64,000 nucleotides of DNA from positions 124,001 through 188,000 of the forward strand of contig OOIN01000004.1 of NCBI GenBank assembly GCA_900323505.1. The letters are read 5' to 3'. This document shows, one piece after another, positions 31,611 to 40,616 of this stretch. Numbering within the stretch: the first letter of the stretch is position 1; the number at the start of each line of letters is the position of its first letter. The DNA comes from Ustilago trichophora (lineage: Eukaryota > Basidiomycota > Ustilaginomycetes > Ustilaginales > Ustilaginaceae). The notes below the pieces were generated by a model. That model ran no database searches and was not told where the DNA came from. It worked only from the letters and a program-made list of their open reading frames with translations. The position numbers and the translations under genes were made by a program.

Positions 31611-32531
31611 CTTGAAAAGTATCTTAACTATCAGTAGAACAGAAAAAGGTTTGTGCGTGAAGAGACCGTCGAGGCTCTAAGTAAGAAGAAAAATAAAAGA
31701 ATGTGTATAAGGGACCAGCCCAGAGTTGGAGGAGTAAGAGAAGGTACAAGACGAGGAGATGACAAGATGACAAGATAAAGGAAGGCAGGAATTTGGGGCG
31801 CTGCTGGCTAGAAGTCCTTTATACTGTATCTGGCATACTATACAGCCAAACAACCCATTGCTACGTGTTGACAAGTGCTGAGGTGGCCTAGCTCAGCGTG
31901 GAAGAAATTTGTTCACCATATACTATATTCACAATGAGATGCACGGTCGTTGCCACCCACTCTCGAGTTGGTGGGAATGCTTCCGCCAACAGAGAGACGA
32001 CGTCGTGCTAGCCCCTATGATATCCTGATCAATGTCGCAAGGCTGGCACGAGGTCTGCAGCCCGGAAATGAAATATGTACGCCCTTTCACCGGTGAATCT
32101 TCGGAGAGTCCTCTGCCTCCTTTCATTGTCAGCTGGTGGTCACGAAAATGCTGCATGATGAAACGACGTCTGTGCGGCCTCGAGAGCGCTCTGTCCTAGT
32201 GGTGGTGGTGGTGGGTTTTGATCTGCACAGCCTTGTTCCAGTCGGTCCGCAATCCCGGCTGCCTTGAGCAAGCCGACAACAAGACACCGATTCTCTCGTC
32301 TTACTGCGTAGGATGAAGCAAGAAGAACAGACCGAAACCTGCGATTGTGCAAAAGCTCTCTCCTTCTCGCAAAGCAATCCATAGCGACCCCAAAAGCAGT
32401 TTAGCACATCTTGACAGCTCCCCAAATCCGAAATCCGAGAAAAAAGTCGCCGTGACGCGCAGACCAACATCCTTTTTTTCCGAGACCAACACCTCCCGCT
32501 CGTCCCTTGTTTAACCATCACCCCTTCCAGC
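31611..32531. other. Divergent promoter between expansin-like and TBCE genes
   Basis: 921 bp shared upstream region. Contains a TACTGTA element at 31822-31828 about 215 bp upstream of the expansin start. No gene supported. Confidence 0.5.
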
Positions 32532-34388
32532 ATGTCTCTGTCCGTAGGCCAGCGCATCTCCCTCGGCGCCCACCGAGGGACAATACGCTACCGAGGCTCC
32601 GTTCCTCCTTCATTCGGAGAATGGCTCGGCATCGAATGGGACGAGCCAACACGAGGCAAGCATGACGGACAATCCTCTGATGGAACGCGATACTTCCACG
32701 TCCGCGTTCCTGGAAGTGGATCTTTCATTCGGCCTACCGCTTCAAAGCTCTCCTCAGGCTGCTGCTTTCTCGAAGCTCTCAAGAACAAATATCTTCCACC
32801 ATCAGAGGCCGAGGCGAAGCAGGAGCAGGGAGAAAAGCAGCAGTACACGCGCAAAACGATAGCAGATATCGAAATCGAAACGCCCAATATGGACCGAATC
32901 GCTGCCAAGAGTTCCCGATTAGACCGTCTCAGAGAAGTAGGGCTGGGCGGATGGAACCAAAACTCCCTTCTCGTTGCTGATGCGGAAGAACATGACCCTC
33001 GTTATGACGTAGCAAGAGCATTCGATGAGGAGAAGGAGGGATGTGGGGAAGGTTGGATCAGAAAAACGTGTCCGAACATTCGCTGGTTGGATTTGTCTAG
33101 ATCTCTACTGCCAAATTGGGAAGAAGTTTCGCTGATTGTTGGCGAGTTGGAGAATTTGAAGACGTTGTTATTGCATTTTTGCCGGTTTGAGGGGCTGACG
33201 GAGGAAAGTGTGTCAGAGAGATGGGTGGAGAGGTTGGGAAGGTTGCAGGATCTGAGATTGGATGGGACGCTGATGGGATGGGAAGAGGTGAGGAGACTTT
33301 CGCCTGCTTTGACTGGTCTGAAGCATTTGCAATTGGGCAGCAATGGGATTGAGAGTTTGGGAAGCGGAGGAGAGGTAGAAACGGATGCGATCTTGCCTTC
33401 GCTAACATCACTCAGTTTGGAAGATAACGCACTCTCCTCATGGCCAGAACTCATCACCGCCTTATCCCACTTGTCTGCACTAGAATCTCTCAATCTCAAC
33501 CACAATCTCCTCACCTCAATCCCAGCTTCCCCTGCATCCACCACCCCTCATTCAACCCTGCCTAAACTTCACGAACTCCACCTGCGCGGCAACCACCTCG
33601 ACACATGGACCTCTCTCGAAAATATATCTTCCTGGCTTGGACACAGTACCTCCCTCACATCCCTCCACATCTCCACCCTACCCCTCAACGACTATGATGA
33701 CGAGGAAACTCGCCACCCCCAAGCGGCTGCTGCGAAAGAGGGTTTATTGGGCAGGTACGATTATCGAGATTTCCGCGCTGTCACGATTGCCCGGATACCA
33801 TCCCTCCTCATCCTAGACAAGACAGAGATCACTCCAAAGGAGCGCAGAGATGCCGAGCTCTTTGTCTACACTCGATTTCGCGATGGCGATGCGTCCATCA
33901 TCCACGGCTCCATCCAAAGCGGCAAGGAGAAGGAGAAAGTGGAGCTTTCCGAAGAGGAAAAATCTACTTTGTTCCCGCGCTACTTGGAGCTGGGAAAGCG
34001 ATTTGATGCAGAACTACCCTGCGAAGAAGCAGAAAACAAGGGAAAAAAGGAGAGGAATACGCTACGGTCCAAGATGATCAAATTGAAAGTGAGTGTTGGG
34101 GTGTGTGCGCCGAGGATGCAATGGCCACATTTGGGTGAAAAGGAGGTGAAAAAGGAGACAGAGCTAAAAATTTTGGCTTCAACACCGATGAGATTGGTCA
34201 AGGTGAAGTTAGCCAATGCTGTCGGGGTCAAGGTGGGGCAAATTGGACAGGTTTGGGCGCTCTTGAGGCAAAATAGAGAGGGCGAGGATGGTGGGAGGAT
34301 AGTCTTCGAAGTGGATGATATGTCGAGAAGTTTAGATTGGTACGATGTGTCTTCTGGAGATCAACTTGTGCTCGTCGTCGAGTCTTGA
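32532..34388 (+). CDS. PAC2: Tubulin-folding cofactor E (TBCE/Pac2)
   Basis: 618 residues, ATG at 32532. Cofactor E works with cofactors D and C to assemble and release the alpha/beta tubulin dimer in the cytosol. Domains in order: a CAP-Gly domain (about 4-80; RGTIRYRG, WLGIEWDEPTRGKHDG, with the tubulin-tail binding motif as GKHDG at 42-46 rather than GKNDG), leucine-rich repeats (about 170-430; for example LQLGSNGIESL, LSLEDNALSSW, LESLNLNHNLLTSIP), a conserved LLILDKTEITPKERRDAE cap, and a C-terminal ubiquitin-like domain (about 535-618; SLDWYDVSSGDQLVLVV). This is the full TBCE architecture. It faces the expansin-like gene and converges with the small secreted-protein candidate (208 bp gap). 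Confidence 0.95.
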   Translation: MSLSVGQRISLGAHRGTIRYRGSVPPSFGEWLGIEWDEPTRGKHDGQSSDGTRYFHVRVPGSGSFIRPTASKLSSGCCFLEALKNKYLPPSEAEAKQEQGEKQQYTRKTIADIEIETPNMDRIAAKSSRLDRLREVGLGGWNQNSLLVADAEEHDPRYDVARAFDEEKEGCGEGWIRKTCPNIRWLDLSRSLLPNWEEVSLIVGELENLKTLLLHFCRFEGLTEESVSERWVERLGRLQDLRLDGTLMGWEEVRRLSPALTGLKHLQLGSNGIESLGSGGEVETDAILPSLTSLSLEDNALSSWPELITALSHLSALESLNLNHNLLTSIPASPASTTPHSTLPKLHELHLRGNHLDTWTSLENISSWLGHSTSLTSLHISTLPLNDYDDEETRHPQAAAAKEGLLGRYDYRDFRAVTIARIPSLLILDKTEITPKERRDAELFVYTRFRDGDASIIHGSIQSGKEKEKVELSEEEKSTLFPRYLELGKRFDAELPCEEAENKGKKERNTLRSKMIKLKVSVGVCAPRMQWPHLGEKEVKKETELKILASTPMRLVKVKLANAVGVKVGQIGQVWALLRQNREGEDGGRIVFEVDDMSRSLDWYDVSSGDQLVLVVES

Positions 34389-34596
34389 CCACATTTCTCT
34401 ACACTCAAGCCTCGCACCGCAATACACTTGCACAAACGCACACAATGTCATCTTTCGAGAGGGAAAATATAACAGTCGACAGAAGATCATTGACCGAGAA
34501 CAATCAGAACAGAAACTGCCACAAGCTGTGAGTTGCAAAGGAGCGCCCGAAAAGGAGACAATGGTTCAAGAGTTAAGCCACCAACCCAGTACGAGA

Positions 34597-35075
34597 TTAC
34601 TGGCCTCCGGTGCCGCTTCCGCGTCCGTCGCCACTTCGGCCGTGCATCTGATCGGGTTTGACTTGCACGGCTTTAGGATGGGCGCGATTCCATTTGTCGA
34701 CATTACGCTGATGTTCAGCTTCCTTGGCGGCAACATGAGCGCGAGGAACGTCCTGGGAGATGACGACGGGAGCTTCCTCGCGCGGATCTTTAGGATTGAG
34801 AGCGCTTGCAAAGCCGAAGAACCATCGACGGTTGAGCTTAGCTCCACCCGAGGAAGAGGAGGAAGAGGGGGAGAGACGATCGGCTACGATTGCTCGTCGT
34901 GCTGGGCGAATCTGACCCTGTCGAACCATAGGTGGAAAAAAAAGATGGGTCAGCGATGGAATCAGAGAGATAGAGTTGTGCAAAAAGGAGGAGAGATAAT
35001 CACAGCTTGGACATTCTGAAGGAAACAAGTGGCAACCAGTGCCGTGAGGAGGAGGAGAAGATGTCCAGATCGCAT
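34597..35075 (-). CDS. Candidate small secreted protein, two exons
   Basis: Splice model by eye: exon 1 at 35004-35075 (24 codons), an 86 nt intron at 34918-35003 (GT-AG, with a GCTGACC branch-like site and a T-rich tract before the acceptor), and exon 2 at 34597-34917. The product is 130 residues. Exon 1 codes for a whole signal peptide: MRSGH, a Leu-rich core, then NVQA as the likely cleavage end. The mature 106 residues have no Cys, two dibasic sites (PARRA, LNRRW), a Ser run, a WFFGFASAL patch, a charged helical stretch and a Gly-rich tail. I recognise no family. The donor GTGATT is weak. The alternative is an unspliced, non-secreted 110-residue protein from ATG 34929. A GA-rich tract (CT on this strand) lies upstream at about 35195-35260. 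Confidence 0.6.
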
Positions 35076-37090
35076 TGCTCTTTTGTGTTCGTAGTTGGAT
35101 GCAAGGCGGAGAATGAGAAAGAAGGGAAGAATATGGATTGGCACAGCCGAATGGAGGGAAGAGCAAGTAATGATGATGGTATGTGTGTATATGTAAACAA
35201 AGAGAGAGGGAAAGAGAGAGAGAAAAGAAGAGGGAGAGGGAGGGAAGGGAAGGGAGATCACCGTCGAAAGGAGATATCCGCAGAGGGGGAAAGGGAGAGC
35301 CGATCACAGAATTGCTGACCCTTATATGTAAACATATTCACTACTGTGGGATTTGTGACAGCGAGGGTGGGGCTCACGGTCCAAATCCGACCGGTGTCGT
35401 GGTGTTGTTATCCGTTCAAGCCGTGCAAGCAAGGGCAGACAACCAAAAAAGGGTCAACCGTGGGAACAGGCACACAGATGAAATCTGCCAGACAGTGGCG
35501 GAGACCCACAGCATCTCGATTCGGTGTCACTAGACGATAACAGGTTCAGAAAAAGAGGTTGCCAGTTCCCACGGTCACGTTGCACTGTCTCCACCCGACT
35601 TCATCTGTCGCTTTTCCCACCAACGATCGGGTGCGCCACTTTTAAGAACCATACCGTATCTTGGCGGACAATAACGAGACTTCTATTTGTACATGGTTAC
35701 ATCTGTCAGCCATCGAAGCGCTCGAGTGCAGAGTCTCGGAGATGGTGCTGCAGTCTTGGACGGCTTGGTTCTCCTTCAGAAAGTAGCGTAGGACGTTCGT
35801 TGTCGGATAGATACCGTGTAGCGTTTGCTCAGGTTGGTGGGGTTTATCATCTCAGCCTGGCATCATTGCGAACAGACCCTCCCAGGTGCAGCCCACTTGA
35901 GATAGCTTTGGAACGTCTTTCACGCCTAAAACAAGTAGACTCCACGGATGCGCGATAAGGCAGTCAGATGTCCAACGAGGGGCGTTTTGGCGGTGAAAAG
36001 CACTCCGTATTTGTGGACTCACATCTGCGCTGAAGTGAAAGCATGAGGTCCAGGGTCCAAGCGGTGTTTGCGCCACTGCGTTCCCTGCGTTGTCAATAGT
36101 TGCGGACGGACTTTTTGTTCTGACTGTTCCTGGACATTCGTGTCGACGTTGTCGATTCCCAAATTTATGTAGGCACGCAAAGACCTCTTTGGTTGTTCTC
36201 GAATCAAATGGCGTCGACGTTGCATCCTCTCCCGACACGGTCGCAGTATGTCAAGTCAGGACTGCTTCTCGCCAAGGTCTGGCAACACGTCCCTGTTTCA
36301 TATCCAATGTGTGGGACACGGCCCCGCTGACCTTGATGGAGATGAGGTGAGCCAGAATCTGAAAGGAGGCGTTTGGCAATATGGGGTGCGACGGGCAAGA
36401 AACACACTAGAGAGGACGACTGTCACTTGCGGCTGCTCCCGCAGCTTCTGGATCGCGCATCGCGCAGGCTGTAGAACTCGATGTCTGGCGAATCGGACAG
36501 AGTTGAAAACTCGCTGTCATCTGTCTTTGTAGCCCGTTCCATCATTGTTGCTCTCTCGCCTTAGCTTCGGACCCACTTGGTCGACTTCATCAATCGCCAG
36601 TGGCGACAGCGGCGTGCTGCGTATAAAGACCAGGTGGCCCCACTTGGCTCGCAGATTCGCACCGCTTAGCTACATGCCTTGTGGGCTTTTGGTGGTATAA
36701 GTACCACCGTGCATCCGAGTAATCTTGCTGGACGAGAATCCCCTCCCAGATTTGCCGCTCCGACCCTCCTACCCACCACGGGAGACCGAATCTTCGCTGT
36801 GCGGAATATTCCCCCCTTTTTTCTCACACTCTTTCCCTCTCTGTCTATCTTTCCAATCTCCCTCCATCTTTCCCCATCTCTCGCGACTGTCTTGAGGGTT
36901 TACCTGACGTTCGCCGGCCGAAGTTCCGTCCCAAACTCTCTCGCGATTCCCCCTCGTTCCCTCTTCACTCCAATCTTTTTTTGACAAGCATCACTCCTTT
37001 CATTTCTCTTCGTCGACCGAGGTCGACAACCTTCTTTCCTCAAGTATCTTCTCCCTCGGGTCAGGAACCCCAAATCGATAGGCAGTCAAG
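35076..37090. other. 2 kb divergent intergenic stretch
   Basis: Between the minus-strand secreted-protein candidate and the plus-strand membrane protein. The left part is GA-rich (35195-35260); the right part (about 36815-37080) is strongly pyrimidine-rich on the plus strand, typical of a promoter and 5' leader. Open frames between show no family resemblance. Confidence 0.5.
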
Positions 37091-38371
37091 ATGCAGCGCC
37101 ACGATGGTATCGAGCACCTTCCTGCGGTCTTTGGAGGCCAACCGCCTCACGGAAGTCAAGTCATCGCCTTGATGAAGTTTTCCCAGGAAGTGACGACGTG
37201 GAACCTTCCGATCATCATTGCGCAGACGCTTCTGGTGGCCGAGATCTTGCGAACATATCCGGCAGAGATCAGGATGCTCCTCCGGCTGTGCCAGAGAAAG
37301 AAGCCCAACATGGCAGAGATCTTTTTCGTCCTGATCAAGTACCTGGCTCTGATAGCCGTGATCCTCGACATCTTGGTGACTGAAACCTTTGCAGCCAAGT
37401 CGGACTTTGACTGCCGTTCGTGGGCCTGGACTTCGTCCACATTCTACTTTGTCTGCTCGTCACTCGTCTTTTGTGTCATCGGCTGGCGAGCTAGGATCAT
37501 TTTCCAAACCTCTCAGCTGGCCAGTTACTTGATCTCTGCTGGACTGGCGGTACAGATCGGTATCGCACTTTGGACCAACTATCGCGTCAGCAAGGCGGAT
37601 GCGCTGTCGCCTGCGGGTACATGTGCACCGAGTGCGCAGATCCATGGATCGCCGGACGGAAACGAAGGGCTACGCATCCACTTTTGGGAGAGCTCCACTT
37701 TCTGGTTCCTTCTTTACAACACGATATTCGAGATGACGATCATGTTGGCATGCTGCCTGCGCTTGAAAAAGACGTCGAGCGGACCAGGTGGATTGACACA
37801 GATTGCCAAAGTGCTATTCTTCAACAACGTCCACTACATGGCCGGCGTTGAGACGTGCAACTTTATCGAACTGGTAATGCTCATGGGCTGGACTTCGAGC
37901 TTGCCCCCGGTCCACATGACCTCGATCGCCATCCAGATTGTGGTTGGCCTGCAAATGCTGATCGGAGAGCAGGAGGCTGTATACAGCCCGAGCTGCTCGC
38001 GCGTGACTTACTCGAATGGTGGATTCTCATCAAGCAACGGTAGCTACAGCAGGCCCAACCACGCGGCTACCACGAGCACCGTGTCTTTCGGCTCGCCAAA
38101 CCGCGCCTTGTCGTACGTCAAGCGTCCGGGTACAGGCAATACCATGACCGACGCTAGCAGCTCTGACTACCGTCATGGACGCAAGGGAACATTCTCGTCG
38201 ATCAGCTCGGTTCCTGCCTACGTCAGGAACAGTCCCGAAGAGATGACACCTCAACCGCCCTCCAAGGCCGGTCTCAATTACAAGCAAGAGGTGCAGGTTT
38301 CGATCGATATGTCGCCACTGCCGCCTCAGGCTAGCGTGCCCACCCCTGCACCCGCCCCCTACCATTCCTAA
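37091..38371 (+). CDS. Polytopic membrane protein of unknown function
   Basis: 426 residues, ATG at 37091 preceded by a pyrimidine-rich leader. About seven hydrophobic segments are visible in residues 35-300: LPIIIAQTLLVAEIL, IFFVLIKYLALIAVILDILV, FYFVCSSLVFCVIGW, YLISAGLAVQIGIALW, FWFLLYNTIFEMTIMLACCL, a segment around CNFIELVMLMGW, and IAIQIVVGLQML. The last 125 residues are Ser/Asn/Pro-rich and probably cytosolic. The layout recalls the many basidiomycete seven-pass proteins with a short loop such as KKPNMAEIFFVLIKYL near the second segment (DUF6533-type), but I am not sure of the family. There is no sign of a known receptor motif. Confidence 0.85.
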   Translation: MQRHDGIEHLPAVFGGQPPHGSQVIALMKFSQEVTTWNLPIIIAQTLLVAEILRTYPAEIRMLLRLCQRKKPNMAEIFFVLIKYLALIAVILDILVTETFAAKSDFDCRSWAWTSSTFYFVCSSLVFCVIGWRARIIFQTSQLASYLISAGLAVQIGIALWTNYRVSKADALSPAGTCAPSAQIHGSPDGNEGLRIHFWESSTFWFLLYNTIFEMTIMLACCLRLKKTSSGPGGLTQIAKVLFFNNVHYMAGVETCNFIELVMLMGWTSSLPPVHMTSIAIQIVVGLQMLIGEQEAVYSPSCSRVTYSNGGFSSSNGSYSRPNHAATTSTVSFGSPNRALSYVKRPGTGNTMTDASSSDYRHGRKGTFSSISSVPAYVRNSPEEMTPQPPSKAGLNYKQEVQVSIDMSPLPPQASVPTPAPAPYHS

Positions 38372-38692
38372 AAAGATCGTCTGACCGATAAGGTGCGGGC
38401 ATTTCGTCCATCAGTTCCCTTGCTCTTCGTAGACTTTGTACCTCCGTTTCTTTGTGCGTCCATGTTCTCATCCGTCGTGTTCGTGTGTTTTGTGTGTTGT
38501 TCGCTTTGCTCTGCTCTGGTCCATGTAATGGTGACACTGTCTTTCAATCTTTGCGTGCGAACAAAGCGATCAGTCAGGTGAGAAAACGGCGTTGTGATCG
38601 GAAGGCAGAGAGGGAGCTATGCAGATTATATTAGGTGGGGCTGTTGGATGAATAGTGTAACAGTGATGCTATGATGCGAATGCTGTTTTGTG
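38372..38692. other. Convergent 3' region
   Basis: 321 bp between two convergent stop codons. Nothing with coding character seen. Confidence 0.5.
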
Positions 38693-40027
38693 TCAGTTGT
38701 TGCTATCTGTGCTGACATGTTTGAGATGATGCGATTCGGAGCGTTGCAGCGAGGCCTTGCTGGTAGAGAGCGTCTGATGGATGCTTTGAGTGCCTGTCTC
38801 TTCGTCCGAGCCGGTGTCCGAGAGAGTTATGCTGGCTTGACGTCGCATCTCATCGGTAGGTCTAGATGGTCTCAAGGGAGGAGACTTATGAACAGAGCCG
38901 TACAGATCTGTTGGTGGAGGGTAGTCGTACGGCTGGTCGGCCTGCGAGGGAGATGCTCCCCTCTGCGGAGACGGCCGTCTTCTCGACTTGCTTGAGCCCG
39001 ACGCGTGAGGCTTTATGCGACGCTTAGAATGCTCGTCTGCTTCGTCATCGCTTGCTACACCTATCGAATGAGAAGGGCCGGAAACATCGGCCGAGGGTCT
39101 AGAGTCTGAGAAACGGGAATCTTGCGAGACTCTATCGGAGCTGTTGAGGAATTCCTCGTCGTCCGGGTTGATCTTGGAGTAAGCCGAGGTGTAAGGGTTG
39201 TGCCTGAGAAGGGAATCGATAAGCCAGAACTGAAGGACGTTCATGGCAAACGGGAACAAGGCCATGGAGAAGAGGACTTGGAAGTCCTTGTGATTGCCAA
39301 AGAAGCCCAAGATCCAGGAGCCGACGTCGAAGAGGAAGGGAAAGATGGCAAAAATGACGAGGACAGCCATCTTCATGAGGAAGAGCACAAAAAGGTAGGA
39401 GCCGAGCTGCTTGAACCAGTACTCGATCTTGGGTCTACCTCTGCAGTAGGATCTGCGAGAGGCGCCAGTGTGAACGGATGAGCTGGCACTACCAGAGACA
39501 GGTAGCGGTGTCGGAAGCGGCGGTGTATACTGTCCCGAAACAAAGCCTTCGAGGCCGAGACGTTCTGTGAGGAACCAGGTGACGTATTTCAAGGCGATGT
39601 AGATGAAGAAGACGCCGACAGTTGTGTCGACGAGGATATTGAGAAAGTAAAGAGAACAGGGGTTCTCGCCTCCTCCGCTTGCAACAAAGTCGGATAGAAC
39701 CACATTGAGGATGTGGACAAAGAGCTGGCCGAGCAGCTGCTTGGAGACGTCGAGGGCCCAGATCTTCCATTTTCGCTTTGGCTTTTCCCTCTGTCGCTTG
39801 TATACAAGAGAGCCGATGACGAGGATTCCCATGATGGCTTGGACAAAGAGTGCGAAAGGTCCCATGAGCTTGCAGTTGTCTCCATCGACTTCAGGTGCTC
39901 CAATGATTGGCGAAGGCGAAGAAGAGGGGAAGGTGTCAGTCATGACCCTGGCCACTGTGGAAGATGTCGGTATTATGTCGCGGGCTACGCCAGCCAGACG
40001 AACTAGCCCCGGATCGGAGGAGCTCAT
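38693..40027 (-). CDS. STIMATE/TMEM110-family vacuolar membrane protein
   Basis: 444 residues from ATG 40027; the frame continues 19 codons upstream to a TTG, so the ATG is preferred. About five transmembrane segments lie within residues 50-270: MGPFALFVQAIMGILVIGSL, LLGQLFVHILNVVLSDFV, FLNILVDTTVGVFFIYIAL, YLFVLFLMKMAVLVIFAIF and VLFSMALFPFAMNVLQFWLI. The motif LGQLFVHILNVVLS and the GENPCSLYFLNILVDTTVGV block are characteristic of the fungal vacuolar membrane protein family related to animal STIMATE, an ER protein that tunes STIM-dependent calcium entry. The role in fungi is not established to my knowledge. The C-terminal 175 residues are Ser/Pro/Asp-rich and disordered. Confidence 0.85.
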   Translation of the reverse strand: MSSSDPGLVRLAGVARDIIPTSSTVARVMTDTFPSSSPSPIIGAPEVDGDNCKLMGPFALFVQAIMGILVIGSLVYKRQREKPKRKWKIWALDVSKQLLGQLFVHILNVVLSDFVASGGGENPCSLYFLNILVDTTVGVFFIYIALKYVTWFLTERLGLEGFVSGQYTPPLPTPLPVSGSASSSVHTGASRRSYCRGRPKIEYWFKQLGSYLFVLFLMKMAVLVIFAIFPFLFDVGSWILGFFGNHKDFQVLFSMALFPFAMNVLQFWLIDSLLRHNPYTSAYSKINPDDEEFLNSSDRVSQDSRFSDSRPSADVSGPSHSIGVASDDEADEHSKRRIKPHASGSSKSRRRPSPQRGASPSQADQPYDYPPPTDLYGSVHKSPPLRPSRPTDEMRRQASITLSDTGSDEETGTQSIHQTLSTSKASLQRSESHHLKHVSTDSNN

Positions 40028-40616
40028 GGCTACGAATGAAAGCTCGACAATGCGCTGCGCAGACAATGTCACCCTGCGCAGCAATTCCAGTTCCAGGTGA
40101 TAAGGATGGTAATGAGAAAAGCGATGGTGACTGTGCTTGTGTAAGGTGGGACGAAACAGGAAAAAAGCAAATAAGACCCTTTTGGTTGGCTACGCCTTGC
40201 ATGGTGGCGGCGGTCTGTGCATGACTTTTGGCGGAAAGTGACAAAATTGACAATTTAAGATTTGGAGAATTCCTATTGCGATCTGCTGCCTCTCTTATTT
40301 TCTTTTCTACCTTTTCGACGTCCGCCACGGCATCGACTTTCTCCGCAAACTCAGCGCTTTCATTTTGCTTGCAGCTCGCTTGTGAAATGCCAAGAAAGCA
40401 AGTTGCTGGAGAGTGCTGTATATGCTCAGACACACTGTGTTCGACCATCAGCTTAGCCGTCTTGCTTTGATGCAGTTGGCAAACATTTCACATACGAGTT
40501 AGGCCGAAGATGGTTTGGCTGAATGATAGCGTGATTGTAGAGATGCAGATAGGTATAGTGTACATTGACAAGACAAAGAGGCAACCGAACAGAGAGAAGA
40601 GCATTCCAAACTTAGC
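40028..40616. other. Intergenic stretch between STIMATE-like and Nug1-like genes
   Basis: 589 bp upstream of the STIMATE-like gene and downstream of the Nug1-like gene. Nothing supported. Confidence 0.45.

Noticed and set aside
29832..31637. 601-codon plus-strand open frame
   Set aside because: Antisense shadow of the expansin-like gene, caused by its repetitive linker and biased codons.
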